In this document: positions 1 to 8,610 of the stretch, in pieces
Layout of the letters: each line of letters begins with the position of its first letter
Numbering within the stretch: position 1 is the stretch's first letter
Assembly (NCBI GenBank): GCA_017512805.1
Contig: JAFWES010000055.1
Span: 1 to 62,179, forward strand
Reading direction: 5' to 3'
Length of the DNA stretch: 62,179 nt
Source of the DNA: Clostridia bacterium
GTDB lineage: Bacteria > Bacillota > Clostridia > Christensenellales > Aristaeellaceae
Position numbers and translations under genes: made by a program
The notes under the pieces: generated by a model
Seen by the model: only the letters and a program-made list of their open reading frames with translations
Told to the model about the DNA's origin: nothing
Databases searched by the model: none

Positions 1-11
1 CAAATTGATTA

Positions 12-40
12 TTGAAATCAATCACGAGAATGATTATAAT
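12..40 (+). promoter_or_regulatory. Promoter of the MMPL/YhgE-like operon
   Basis: TTGAAA (12-17) and TATAAT (35-40) are separated by exactly 17 bases and precede the GTG start at 104. The -35 hexamer is embedded in the inverted repeat ATTGATT-N5-AATCAAT (4-22), so a repressor bound there would occlude it. Confidence 0.75.
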
Positions 41-47
41 TCGCATC

Positions 48-79
48 GTTGAGAAAGTCAACACAATGTTTTAAAACAT
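48..79 (+). promoter_or_regulatory. Palindromic operator candidates
   Basis: Two inverted repeats lie between the -10 box and the ribosome-binding site: GTTGA-N5-TCAAC (48-62) and the uninterrupted 14-bp palindrome ATGTTTTAAAACAT (66-79). Exporter operons of this kind are often controlled by a neighbouring TetR-type repressor. No such gene lies inside the window, so the binding protein is unknown. Confidence 0.5.
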
Positions 80-103
80 GAAGCGTGTTGGGAGGTAGAG
101 AAT

Positions 104-2170
104 GTGAAAGGCTTCACCAAATGGCTGGTCAAGCATAGAATCGCGGTCATCATCCTGTGCATTGCGCTGATGATTCCCTCTGTGCTTGGCATGGCAGCTA
201 CCAAGACAAAATATGATCTTCTGTATTACCTGCCCCAGGACCTGGAGACGGTGCAGGGCCAGGAAATCCTGCTTCAGGATTTTGGCAAAGGCGCTTTTTC
301 TCTGCTGGTCACGGAGGGTATGAGCATTTCTGAACAAGCCGATATGGAAAACTCGCTGAAAGAAATCCCCCATGTAGACAGCGTGATCGGCTTTGCTTCC
401 ATCACCAAAGGGATGTTCCCCATTGAAATCATCCCCTCGGATATTCGGGAAATGTTCCAGCGGGGTGACTGTATGCTCTCCGCCGTGTTCTTTGATGAAG
501 GCTCCTCCGCAGAGGAAACCATGGAAGCCATTAACCAGGTGCGCAAGGTGGCTGGTGAAAAGTGCTTCGTCAGCGGCCTGTCCGCGGTTGTCACGGATAC
601 AAAGCAGCTGGTGGAAGAGCAGGAAGGGATTTACGTGGGTATTGCCGTGGCGCTTTGCGCTGTGGTGCTGATGATCACCATGGACAGCTTCCTGCTGCCG
701 CTGATCTTCCTGGCCTGCATCGGTGTAAGCATCCTGTGGAACATGGGAAGCAATTACTTCCTGGGCGAAATCAGCTATATCACCAAAGCCGTGGCCGCTG
801 TGCTGCAACTGGGCGTGACGCTGGACTATTCCATTTTCCTGTGGCACAGCTACAAGGAGCAGAAAGCGCTGATTGCAGACAAGGATGAGGCCATGGCGGA
901 AGCAATTCACCTGACCTTTACTTCCATCCTGGGCTCCAGCCTGACCACCATTGCAGGCTTCGTTTCCATCTGCTTCATGAGCTTTACCCTGGGCAAGGAT
1001 TTGGGCATCGTCATGAGCAAGGGCGTCGTGATGGGCGTGCTTGGTACGGTAGTGCTGCTGCCCTGTGTGATCCGCCTGCTGGACGGCGCGATCGAAAAGA
1101 CCTCTCACAAGCCGCTGCTTCCCAATGTGGGCGGCATCGGGCGCTTCGTGACCAGGCATTACAAGGTGCTGGCCGTGGTGCTGGTGATTATGATCTTCCC
1201 GGCGTTCTATGGCTACAACCATGTGCATGTGTACTATGACATGAGCAAGGTCATGCCTCCGGAGCTGAAATCCGTTATCGCCAACAAAAAGCTGGAAGAA
1301 ACCTTTGATATGGCTACCACCCACCTGCTGCTGGTCGACAGCGATGTGTCGCAGAAAGATGTCCGGGATATGACGGAAGAAATGCAGCAGGTGGATGGCG
1401 TCAAGAGCGTGATCGGTATCGATAGCTTGCTTGGCGCGGGCATCCCGGAATCCATCGTTCCAAATGATGTTTTATCCCTGGTAAAGGGAGACCGTTATCA
1501 GCTGATGCTGATTAACTCCTCCTATGTGATCTCCTCCGATGAGGTCAATGCCCAGATTGACAGCCTGAACAGCATTTTGAAAAAGTATGACAAGGGCGGC
1601 ATGCTGATCGGTGAAGCGCCTTGTACGAAGGACCTGATCGCCTGCACTGATCATGATTTCACGGTAGTCAGCCTGATTTCCATCATCGCCATTTTCGTGA
1701 TCATCCTACTGGTGCAGAAGTCCTTCTCTCTGCCGGTGCTGCTGGTAGCAATCATCGAGCTGGCCATTGCCGCCAACCTGTGCATCCCGTATTACACGGG
1801 CACAGAACTGCCCTTCGTGGGACCTATCCTGATCTCCACCATTCAGCTTGGCGCTACCGTTGACTACGCCATCCTGATGACCACCCGGTACAAGCAGAAC
1901 CGCCTGGCCGGCATGGACAAAAAGGAAGCTGTGGAAAAGGCAGTGGCTTCCTCCGCTCAAAGCATCCTGGTCAGTGGGTTCGGCTTCTTCGCTGCCACCT
2001 ATGGCGTGGGCCTGTACTCCAATGTGGACATCATCTCATCCATGTGCCGCCTGATTGCCCGTGGCGCGCTGCTGAGCGTAGCTGTGGTGCTGCTGCTCCT
2101 GCCCGCCATGCTGCTTCTGCTGGATAAAGTGATTGTCCATTCCACCTTTGATATGAAAGCCGCTCGATAA
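104..2170 (+). CDS. MMPL/RND-superfamily membrane exporter
   Basis: A 688-residue integral membrane protein with the duplicated MMPL layout. There is one helix near residues 14-32, an extracytoplasmic domain, a block of helices (about 175-330), then a second copy (helix near 350, loop 375-520, helices 522-680). The two helix blocks carry matching acidic motifs, LDYSIFL and VDYAILM, at the position of the proton-relay Asp-Tyr of MMPL proteins. The GTG start at 104 is chosen because GGGAGG lies 8 bases upstream. It sits 20 bases before the heptad-repeat protein and shares its promoter. The family moves lipids or hydrophobic compounds, driven by the proton gradient. The substrate cannot be told from sequence. 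Confidence 0.88.
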   Translation: MKGFTKWLVKHRIAVIILCIALMIPSVLGMAATKTKYDLLYYLPQDLETVQGQEILLQDFGKGAFSLLVTEGMSISEQADMENSLKEIPHVDSVIGFASITKGMFPIEIIPSDIREMFQRGDCMLSAVFFDEGSSAEETMEAINQVRKVAGEKCFVSGLSAVVTDTKQLVEEQEGIYVGIAVALCAVVLMITMDSFLLPLIFLACIGVSILWNMGSNYFLGEISYITKAVAAVLQLGVTLDYSIFLWHSYKEQKALIADKDEAMAEAIHLTFTSILGSSLTTIAGFVSICFMSFTLGKDLGIVMSKGVVMGVLGTVVLLPCVIRLLDGAIEKTSHKPLLPNVGGIGRFVTRHYKVLAVVLVIMIFPAFYGYNHVHVYYDMSKVMPPELKSVIANKKLEETFDMATTHLLLVDSDVSQKDVRDMTEEMQQVDGVKSVIGIDSLLGAGIPESIVPNDVLSLVKGDRYQLMLINSSYVISSDEVNAQIDSLNSILKKYDKGGMLIGEAPCTKDLIACTDHDFTVVSLISIIAIFVIILLVQKSFSLPVLLVAIIELAIAANLCIPYYTGTELPFVGPILISTIQLGATVDYAILMTTRYKQNRLAGMDKKEAVEKAVASSAQSILVSGFGFFAATYGVGLYSNVDIISSMCRLIARGALLSVAVVLLLLPAMLLLLDKVIVHSTFDMKAAR

Positions 2171-2190
2171 CAGGAAAGGAAGGGTCAAAT

Positions 2191-4185
2191 ATGAAAAAGA
2201 TCGTTGCGCTGCTGATGGCTGTCCTCATGGTACTGGGCTTTGTGCCCGGTTTGGCGGAGAATACGAAACGTGAACGGGTTTATGTTGTTACCGCCGCTGA
2301 TGGAACAATAAAAAGCATCACAGACAGCATTCGTCTGGAAAATGCCGATGGGCTGGACGAGATCATGGATCAAACTATCCTGACCGACATTCAGAATGTA
2401 GGTGGTAAAGAAACCTTCACCCTGGATGGGGAAACGCTGACCTGGAAGGCAAACGGCAAGGATATTGCCTACCAGGGCACGTCAGATAAGACGCCTGCTT
2501 TGCTGCCAGTAGTAACGCTGACCCTGGATAGTGCGGATGTTTCCTTTGCGGAACTGAAAGACAAGACCGGTGACGCTGTACTGACCGTAACTTATCAGCA
2601 GCAGGCGGCGATGCCCATCCTGGCTGTGACAGTGCTGCCTTTACCCGAAGAAGGAATTACTGACCTGAGACTGGAAAACGCAGCCGTTCTGTCCGAAATG
2701 GGCCGGCAGGCGCTGGTGGGCTGGGCGGTACCCGGCGCTGATGAAAAGCTGAATCTCCCCGCATCATTCACCGCTTCCTTCCATGCGGATCATGCAGACC
2801 TGAATTGGATGATGACTTTCAGCAGCGCTGACCCTGTGGATACTGTTTGCAGTGAACTGGACGAACGGATCGATCTGGACATTCACACGGAGATGGATGA
2901 GGTAAAGCTCCTGCTGAAAGCGATGCAAAACGGCGAAGCCCTGCCGGAAACCACTGGAAAAACCAAAGACATCGTGCCGAAAGTGAATGAATTGAACGAT
3001 GGGTTGACCCAGCTGAATGATGGCGCGGTTTCTCTGGCTGATGGCGCGTCTCAGCTTTCTACCGGTGCATCGGAATTGAAAGATGGCGCAGCCACGCTTG
3101 CGGATGGAGCCGTTACCCTGGCAGCAGGCGAAGCAAACGCCGAAACTGGGGCTGCGACGCTGGATGAAGGCCTGGCTGCGCTGATTGCCAGCAACGAAGC
3201 CTTGAACAATGGTGCAGAAGCCCTGTTTGCTGCTGTGCTGGATACAGCCAATCAGCAGCTGACTGCTGCGGGGCTTGATACTGCCGGGATCACACTTCCT
3301 GAATTGACCGCTGAAAACTATGCTGCCGCGCTCGATGGCGCGTTGGCACAACTGAACCCGGATGTCCTGAAGGAAGCGGTCTCCGCTCAGGTGGAAGCAG
3401 TTGTGCGTCCTCAGGTGGAGGCAAACGCTGACCAGGTGCGATCCGCTGTAGAAGCAGCAGCAGAGCAGAAGGTCCTGGAAGCCGTGCTGCAGGCAGCCGG
3501 TCAGGAATTGACTGCTGAACAGTATACCCAAGCAGTGAAGGCTGGTATGGTATCTGCGGAGCAGGCTGCGATGGTAAGCGCAGCTGTGGAGCAGCAGATG
3601 GCATCCGACGAAGTGAAAGCGCAGATCGAAGAAAATGTACTGGCGCAACTCGATCAGCTGGTGCAGCAGAACGTGGAAAGCTATCTGGCATCTGATGAAA
3701 CCGTCGCTGCCAAGCTGGCCAAGGCGCAAACCGCATACGACAGCCTGTCCGCGCTGAAAGCCCAGCTGGATCAGGTGAATACCTTCGTCACAGGATTACA
3801 GGCATATACCGCCGGCACGGCCCAAGCGGCATCGGGAGCGTCACAGCTTCATACTGGCTTGACGCAGCTGAACACAGGAGCTGCCAGCTTGTCCGCTGGC
3901 GCATCCACATTGTCCACCGGCGCTTCGACCCTATCTGATGGAGCATCTCAGCTATCTACCGGAGCTGGCGCTTTAAAAGATGGCATGCAGACCATGAAAG
4001 ATACCATTGTAGGTGCGGAAAAAGAGGCGGCCAATAAGCTGCTTCCCTACGTGGAGAACGAGTTGGCAGATGCGCTGCGGATTTTTGAAGAAACCCGTGA
4101 CAGCGTTAAGACCAGCGGGTATGACCTTCGTCCCGAAGGCATGAATGCCATCACTGTCTATATTATTCGCACAGATCTGCAATAA
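2191..4185 (+). CDS. Secreted YhgE/Pip-like protein with xxxLxxG heptad repeats
   Basis: A 664-residue protein with an N-terminal signal peptide (residues 1-22, ending in GLAEN). Two tracts of seven-residue repeats of the LxDGAxx/LSTGAxx type lie at about residues 264-312 and 545-598. They flank an Ala/Gln/Glu-rich, probably coiled-coil middle section. This heptad family typically accompanies MMPL exporters in Firmicutes, and here the gene follows the exporter by 20 bases with an AGGAAAGGA ribosome site. No C-terminal membrane segment is evident. It probably acts outside the membrane as an accessory or periplasmic-space spacer of the exporter, which is inference. Confidence 0.75.
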   Translation: MKKIVALLMAVLMVLGFVPGLAENTKRERVYVVTAADGTIKSITDSIRLENADGLDEIMDQTILTDIQNVGGKETFTLDGETLTWKANGKDIAYQGTSDKTPALLPVVTLTLDSADVSFAELKDKTGDAVLTVTYQQQAAMPILAVTVLPLPEEGITDLRLENAAVLSEMGRQALVGWAVPGADEKLNLPASFTASFHADHADLNWMMTFSSADPVDTVCSELDERIDLDIHTEMDEVKLLLKAMQNGEALPETTGKTKDIVPKVNELNDGLTQLNDGAVSLADGASQLSTGASELKDGAATLADGAVTLAAGEANAETGAATLDEGLAALIASNEALNNGAEALFAAVLDTANQQLTAAGLDTAGITLPELTAENYAAALDGALAQLNPDVLKEAVSAQVEAVVRPQVEANADQVRSAVEAAAEQKVLEAVLQAAGQELTAEQYTQAVKAGMVSAEQAAMVSAAVEQQMASDEVKAQIEENVLAQLDQLVQQNVESYLASDETVAAKLAKAQTAYDSLSALKAQLDQVNTFVTGLQAYTAGTAQAASGASQLHTGLTQLNTGAASLSAGASTLSTGASTLSDGASQLSTGAGALKDGMQTMKDTIVGAEKEAANKLLPYVENELADALRIFEETRDSVKTSGYDLRPEGMNAITVYIIRTDLQ

Positions 4186-4220
4186 AGAAGCATTAAACCT
4201 TTTAGAAAGCAATGAAAAAG

Positions 4221-4252
4221 ACGACCTTGCATCCTGTGGCAAGGCCGTTTTC
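4221..4252 (+). terminator. Intrinsic terminator of the exporter operon
   Basis: ACGACCTTGC (4221-4230) pairs with GCAAGGCCGT (4239-4248) with one mismatch and is followed by TTTTC. It lies 36 bases past the stop of the YhgE-like gene. Confidence 0.75.
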
Positions 4253-4510
4253 TTGAACAATAAGATGCACCTATTTTCAATACATTATCGGCTCACAAAA
4301 GTTAATCCGATTTTCGATACCTGATTACAGAACCAGAGCCTTCAGATATCTTCATTTGCTCAGAAAGAATAAGTAACCATTTGACGAAAAGCGTTTCCTA
4401 TTCCACTAATCTTAAAAAACTGCCCATTGTTTTGTGGGGGAGAATTTATTTATACTCGACCTGTAAATAAGAAACGCAAGTTTCCAATTCGCAACCAGGA
4501 GGGATGAAGA
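4253..4510. other. Intergenic stretch without a gene
   Basis: AT-rich compared with the flanks. No coding frame with a plausible ribosome site was found. A clear AGGAGGG precedes the ATG at 4511, so the 5' end of the flavodoxin remnant and its translation signals survive here. Confidence 0.5.
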
Positions 4511-4868
4511 ATGGCAAAGACACTGATCGCTTATTTTTCTCACGCGGGGCAGAACTATTCTCATGGCAGTATTCGGGACCTGCCGGAGGGCAATACCGAG
4601 GTGGTGGCAAAGAAGATCCATGCACTGATCAACAGTGATCTGTTTTTTATTGACACCGTCCGGAAGTATCCGGACGATCACATGAAGAAGATCGAGATCG
4701 CCAAGCGGGAATACAGCGAAAACGCACGGCCCGAACTGACGGCGCGGGTGGAGAACATCGACGAACAGCACCACCCTGGTGTGGTTCGCCTTTCCGATTT
4801 CCGAAATCGTGATTTTCCTGCTCAGCCTGTATCTCCTGCGGAACATCTACCGGCAGAATCTGGCTTGA
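4511..4868 (+). pseudogene. Flavodoxin 5' part joined out of frame to a MATE transporter 3' end
   Basis: Residues 1-84 from the ATG at 4511 (MAKTLIAYFSHAGQNY...) match the start of a flavodoxin, including the phosphate-loop-like N terminus. From about 4764 the match switches to a different frame, which reads STTLVWFAFPISEIVIFL and ends at TGA 4866-4868. That is the last helix and tail of a MATE multidrug exporter. The flavodoxin frame runs on to 4897 with unrelated residues. The joint leaves both genes non-functional. It is best explained by a deletion that removed the flavodoxin 3' end and most of a MATE gene, or by an assembly join. Confidence 0.7.
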
Positions 4869-5060
4869 CAAGGCCAGCCGAAAGACATAATATGTAACCA
4901 GCGTTGCTTATTATCAAAAAAATAGAGGAAACAGCCATGATTTTGCAAGGAAATGAAGACCTTGAGGGCTCCGCCCCCAAGCCCCTGAAAACCAGCACTT
5001 TGTGCTGTGGTTGTGTGGTGAACCTTTGATATCACCACGGTTCAGCAAACGCTGAATGAT
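4869..5060. other. Non-coding stretch between scar and par genes
   Basis: No supported gene. It contains the short GC-rich motif GGGCTCCGCCCCCAAGCCCC (4968-4987), of a kind often seen in clostridial intergenic DNA, then AT-richer sequence leading into the terminator at 5061. Confidence 0.4.
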
Positions 5061-5119
5061 AAAGAAAGGCCCCTGCGCCTGTTGGTTGGTATGTGATACC
5101 AACTTTTCAGGTGCAGGGG
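5061..5119 (-). terminator. Terminator hairpin downstream of the parR-like gene
   Basis: CCCCTGCGCCTG (5070-5081) pairs with CAGGTGCAGGGG (5108-5119), with the inner arms TTGGTAT/ATACCAA extending the stem. On the minus strand it is followed by CCTTTCTTT. Confidence 0.65.
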
Positions 5120-5210
5120 TTTGGTGCGCTTTTGGTATTAACTTGGTTTCGGGTGATGATTCATTTTCCGGCTTAAGGTAAGGTCTTCCAATTTATGCCG
5201 TTGCCTTTTC

Positions 5211-5651
5211 TCAACTTGAACTGGTATTACAAGTGGTATCATTTTTCCTTCCGTCGTGATACCACTTGTGGTGCACCCCTCTGAAGCAGTCCAGGAAGGC
5301 TTCAATGTTCGCTTCTGTTTCATCGGGCGGATCAGCCTGTGTTGGCGTCTCAGATTTCTCTGATGTCGGTTGCGCAGTGGTGATCTGGAGCCCTTGCAGG
5401 CAGTTGGTAAGCGTTTCCCGGATCGTAGACTCAATCTTTTTCAGTAACGCTGTTTCCCATTTCTGTTGCTCCTCCAGGCGATCCTGCCGGGCGAAGTGAT
5501 CGTTGATGGCGGTGATGATTGTTCGGCTGTATGAGCTGTATTCCGGCTGGTTTCTGTCGGTGCTCATCAGGTTGTTCCAGGCCTCCATATCCTGTGCATT
5601 GTTCAGGTTCAGCCGCAGGGTCGTGGTGAAGAGGTTCTCCTTCTTGTTCAT
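5211..5651 (-). CDS. ParR-like plasmid/ICE partition protein
   Basis: A 146-residue protein starting MNKKENLFTTTLRLNLNN. The N-terminal 55 residues have the strand-helix-helix pattern of the ribbon-helix-helix DNA-binding adaptors that accompany actin-like ParM proteins. The C-terminal half is polar and low in complexity. Its ATG overlaps the stop of the ParM remnant by 4 bases, the usual parM-parR order. In a full system it binds a centromere-like site and caps ParM filaments. With parM truncated it is probably a relic of an integrated plasmid-like element. The call rests on context and fold pattern rather than a diagnostic motif. Confidence 0.55.
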   Translation of the reverse strand: MNKKENLFTTTLRLNLNNAQDMEAWNNLMSTDRNQPEYSSYSRTIITAINDHFARQDRLEEQQKWETALLKKIESTIRETLTNCLQGLQITTAQPTSEKSETPTQADPPDETEANIEAFLDCFRGVHHKWYHDGRKNDTTCNTSSS

Positions 5652-5854
5652 GCTGCGCTCGCCTTCTTCAGTTTCAGATTGGCCAGGAACTCATACCCCT
5701 TGGCCGTGGCGCGGATGTCGTCATTGATCGTTACCCGATTGAGATCATATTCACCGAAGTGCCGGATCAGGCACCCGCCGCCACCTACGATGTACAGCTT
5801 CATCAGCTCCAGATTATACTCGTGTTCGCACAGCCGGCACATAATCCCGGCCAC
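5648..5854 (-). pseudogene. 3' fragment of an actin-like ParM/StbA ATPase
   Basis: Only the last 68 codons or so of a family that is usually 300-350 residues long remain. The conserved C-terminal stretch LYIVGGGGCLIRHFGEYD followed by VTINDDIRATAKGYEFLAN matches ParM-type segregation ATPases of integrative elements. Homology ends at about 5855, exactly where the element-end repeat begins (5860). The gene was therefore cut off at, or by, that junction. The reading frame is intact to its stop and overlaps parR. Confidence 0.7.
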
Positions 5855-5859
5855 AAATA

Positions 5860-6030
5860 AACACCTCCATCCTTCCGAGAAGAAGATAGAAAAAGGGCTA
5901 ACTGTCTTTTACAAAATCCGTTAGCCCTCATTTTCAGAATGATGGATTTTTGTTGCCAAATTGTTGCCACGCGGGGACCTGACTGCCCGGAAACCCTTAT
6001 TCTATGCGGGGTTTCGGATTTCAGCCTTTA
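5860..6030 (-). repeat. Element-end repeat, left copy
   Basis: About 170 bp that closely match 32444-32612 in the same orientation. It contains a 12-bp-arm hairpin GGGCTAACGGAT/GACAGTTAGCCC (5895-5928, minus-strand sense, followed by CTTTTTC). It also contains the direct repeat TTGTTGCCAAATTGTTGCCA (5948-5967). The latter resembles either integrase arm-binding repeats or the 3' end of a tyrosine-integrase gene; one minus-strand frame reads GNNLATKIHHSENEG then stop. No intact integrase is present. Confidence 0.7.
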
Positions 6031-6045
6031 TTCCCACTCGATGAT
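6028..6045 (-). other. Second guaA 3'-end core (attachment-site candidate)
   Basis: On the minus strand this reads ATCATCGAGTGGGAATAA, encoding I-I-E-W-E-stop. That is the conserved C terminus of GMP synthase, present without the rest of the gene. The authentic guaA at 32712 ends ATTGAGTGGGAATGA. The shared GAGTGGGAAT core next to matching element-end repeats is what attL/attR of an element inserting at the guaA 3' end would leave. Confidence 0.6.
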
Positions 6046-6189
6046 GAGATTGTGCTTGTAACTATATGTAGTTGCAGCATACAATCAAATATACAATATC
6101 TATACATATTACACATATTATCCATATTCTTTCGGTTTTTTGTGCCCAATTTGTGGCCCCGGAATTAATAGTGTAACAACCTTGTTTAG
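6046..6189. other. AT-rich element-end sequence with TTGTGCCCAA repeat
   Basis: No intact gene. TTGTGCCCAATTTGTGGCCC (6139-6158) resembles the pair TTGTGCCCAAAATGTGCCCA at 19824-19843. On the minus strand one frame reads GHKLGTKNRKN, like a tyrosine-integrase C terminus running into the core at 6028-6045. This looks like the end of a second, decayed integrative element. Confidence 0.45.
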
Positions 6190-6678
6190 CATCTAGGAGA
6201 GGAGTCCGACGACTGGCTCTTCGAGGATGTGGATTTTGAGAACGCGGAGCTGCTCTTCCGGTGGGAGAAGGATCTGTACGGGCGGAAGAACATTCCCCTG
6301 CATCATGTGACCTTCGACCGGGTCCGGGCGGTGAACCTGGCCCTGCCCAGCGTGATCGACGCGGCGGAGGGGGATCCCCTGGAGATCACCATCCGGAACA
6401 GCGAATTCACCCGGGCGGCGAAGGATCCCCGGTATCTGAAGCCGGAGGACGTGACCCCCGAGAAGGTGGAAAAGGCCCGGAAGCTGAACGGGATCGCCCT
6501 GCGCCGGGGCCAGTCCCTGGCCCAGATGGCGCTGCAGTGGGTCCTGCGGGACGGGGTGGTGACCTCCGCCCTGATCGGGGCCAGCAAGCCGGAGCAGATC
6601 ACGGAGAACGCGAAGGCCCTAGACGCTCCGGCCCTCACGGCGGAGGAGCTGCGGGAGATCGACGAAATTCTGGGCTGA
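6190..6678 (+). pseudogene. In-frame chimera: beta-helix glycosidase fragment plus aldo-keto reductase C terminus
   Basis: The frame is open from 6190; a GTG at 6229 is the only start. The first part (to about 6408), with IPLHHVTFDRVRAV and PLEITIRNSEF, resembles the last rungs of a parallel beta-helix carbohydrase (GH28-like, uncertain). From RAAKDPRYLKPEDVT onward it is the C-terminal 88 residues of a YghZ-type aldo-keto reductase, ending in the conserved GQSLAQMALQWVLRDG...LIGASKPEQ pattern. Neither half keeps its active site, and no ribosome site precedes the GTG. The joint is in frame, so a short fusion peptide could be made, but it is most probably a deletion scar. Confidence 0.65.
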
Positions 6679-6705
6679 GGAGCAGGGAACAACCGAACAG
6701 GATGC

Positions 6706-6747
6706 AAAGCAAAACCGGCGGCCCTTCGGGGGCGCCGGCTTTGCTTT
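6706..6747. terminator. Bidirectional terminator
   Basis: A stem made by AAAGCAAAACCGGCG and CGCCGGCTTTGCTTT closes a GC-rich loop with CTTCGG. It lies between the aldo-keto reductase remnant and the convergent NHL-repeat gene, so it can stop both. Confidence 0.7.
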
Positions 6748-6796
6748 ACCTTGGAGGAAATAAGAGAAAGGGTTTCGATGCTTTCCGGAGCGCCGG

Positions 6797-7741
6797 TCAG
6801 TCGATCTGCTCCAGGCGGGAGACCATGGGCTCCGGATCCAGATGGCCGATATACAGGTTGCCCCGGGCATCCCCGCAGATGCTGTGGCCCAGGGTGGGGA
6901 AGCCGAAGGGCGCCTCCAGGATGCCCTGGAAGGTCATGTCCTCCTCCCGGTAGATCAGGATGCCCCGGCTGTTCTGGCAGACGTGGATGAAGGTTCCGTC
7001 GCCCCAGAGATTGCTGGGACCGTAGGGGGTGTTCTCCGGCCAGACGGGATCGAAGCAGCGGAGCAGTTCCCCTTCCGCGTCGAAGACCTGCACCCGGTGG
7101 TTGTCCCGATCCGCGGTCCAGACCCGGCCCCGGGAGTCGATCCACAGGCCGTGGGGAAGGCGGAATTTTCCGGGCTCGATGCCGGGGCCGCCCACGGTGC
7201 GCAGCAGCTTTCCCTCACGGCTGAAGTGATGCAGGGAGGTGTTGCCGTAGCCGTCTGTGCACCAGACGGAGCCGTCGGGGGCTTCCATGGCGTCGGTGGG
7301 CAGATTGAAGGGGGTGCCGGCCTCCCGGATGGTAAAGAGGTTGTAGGGATAGGGCATCTCGGGCCGGAAGCCGTTGCCGCAGGGGGTGTCGGGGGTGCCC
7401 AGGCGCAGGACCACCTCGCCCTTCCGGGTCAGCTTGTAGACCAGGTGACGCCCGGAGTCGCAGACCCAGAGGCAGTCGTCGGGGGAGACGTGGAGGCCGT
7501 GCTCGTTGCCGAAGTCCAGATCCGCCCCGAGGGTTTCCATGTAGTTTCCTTCCGGATCAAAGGCCATGATGGGATGCTCATGGTTCCGGGTGAGGATATA
7601 GAGGCAGCCGTCGGCGGTGCAGGTCAGATCCGCCACGGGCATGACGGGCAGGTGATGGGGCCGGCGGATCCAGGAGGCCTGCAGGGCATACCGGCGATCC
7701 CCGTATTCCAGAACAATGCGGCTGTTCATTCCTTTTTTCAT
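6797..7741 (-). CDS. NHL-repeat beta-propeller protein in a sugar-import operon
   Basis: A 314-residue cytoplasmic protein with no signal peptide, built of repeated beta-propeller blades. The clearest NHL units are around GKFRLPHGLWIDSRGRVWTA (residues 200-219) and VCQNSRG. Its ATG at 7741 overlaps the stop of the upstream permease (ATGA), so it is translationally coupled; MNSRIV at 7729 is an alternative start. NHL/SMP-30-type propellers in sugar operons can be lactonases or ligand-binding proteins. No metal-binding set could be assigned by eye, so the role is open. It is the last gene of the SBP-permease-permease operon. Confidence 0.7.
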   Translation of the reverse strand: MKKGMNSRIVLEYGDRRYALQASWIRRPHHLPVMPVADLTCTADGCLYILTRNHEHPIMAFDPEGNYMETLGADLDFGNEHGLHVSPDDCLWVCDSGRHLVYKLTRKGEVVLRLGTPDTPCGNGFRPEMPYPYNLFTIREAGTPFNLPTDAMEAPDGSVWCTDGYGNTSLHHFSREGKLLRTVGGPGIEPGKFRLPHGLWIDSRGRVWTADRDNHRVQVFDAEGELLRCFDPVWPENTPYGPSNLWGDGTFIHVCQNSRGILIYREEDMTFQGILEAPFGFPTLGHSICGDARGNLYIGHLDPEPMVSRLEQID

Positions 7742-8610
7742 CCTTTCACGGACCCCAGGGTCACGCTGTCGAGGAACTTGTTCTGCAGGCAGAAGAAGAC
7801 GATCATCATGGGGATGACTACCAGGGTACACCCGGCGAGGATCAGATCGTAGGGGGTGCCGGAGGTGTCGCCGCCTTCCGTCAGCGTGGGCAGGATGACC
7901 ATGATGGGCTTGTAGAATACCTTGGTGATCATGATCCGGGGATAGAGGTAGTCGTTCCATTTGCTGAGGAACTGCAGAATGCCCAGGGCGCCCAGGGTGG
8001 GAACGCTGGTGGGCAGAATCATCTGGGTGTAGATCCGCCAGTGGCCCGCGCCGTCCACCCGGGCGGCCTCCAGCATCTCGTTGGGGATGGAATCCATGAA
8101 CTGCCGGCACATGAACATGGCGAAGGTGTTGGCGATGGCGGGGATGATCTGCACCTCATAGCTGTTGAGCCAGCCGATGTTGGAGAAGATGATGAACTGG
8201 GGCGTCAGCAGCAGCTCGCCGGGGACCATCATGGTCAGCAGGAACATCATGAACAGGAAGTTCTTTCCCCGGAACTCGTACTTGGAGAAGGCGAAGCCCG
8301 CCATGGAGGCCACCGTCAGCTGGAGCACCGTGGTGACGCTGCTGATGAACACCGAGTTCAGGAAGGAGTGCAGGATCATGCCGGAGTTGTAGTTCAGCAG
8401 CCGCTCATAGTTGTTCAGGGTGAATTCCTGCGGCAGACCCCAGGAGTTGACGAAGAGCTCGGTGATTGGCTTCAGGGAGCCGGACACCATGATGAACACC
8501 GGCGCGATGGCCACCAGGGAGGCGAGAATCAGGAACAGATGCATCCCGGTCCGGCTGGCGACCTTGCGGATGCGGCCGGCTTCGGATGAGGCGGTTCTTG
8601 CCGTTACCAT
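7738..8610 (-). CDS. ABC sugar-type permease, MalG/YtcP family
   Basis: A 290-residue inner-membrane permease with six predicted helices (first at residues 25-45). The EAA loop MLEAARVDGAGHWRIYTQM is followed by ILP, the contact with the ATPase. Its start overlaps the stop of the MalF-like gene (TAATG), and its end overlaps the NHL gene. It pairs with the other permease and the binding protein to import a carbohydrate or sugar acid. No ATPase is encoded nearby, so a shared MsmX-type ATPase elsewhere is presumed. Confidence 0.9.
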   Translation of the reverse strand: MVTARTASSEAGRIRKVASRTGMHLFLILASLVAIAPVFIMVSGSLKPITELFVNSWGLPQEFTLNNYERLLNYNSGMILHSFLNSVFISSVTTVLQLTVASMAGFAFSKYEFRGKNFLFMMFLLTMMVPGELLLTPQFIIFSNIGWLNSYEVQIIPAIANTFAMFMCRQFMDSIPNEMLEAARVDGAGHWRIYTQMILPTSVPTLGALGILQFLSKWNDYLYPRIMITKVFYKPIMVILPTLTEGGDTSGTPYDLILAGCTLVVIPMMIVFFCLQNKFLDSVTLGSVKG

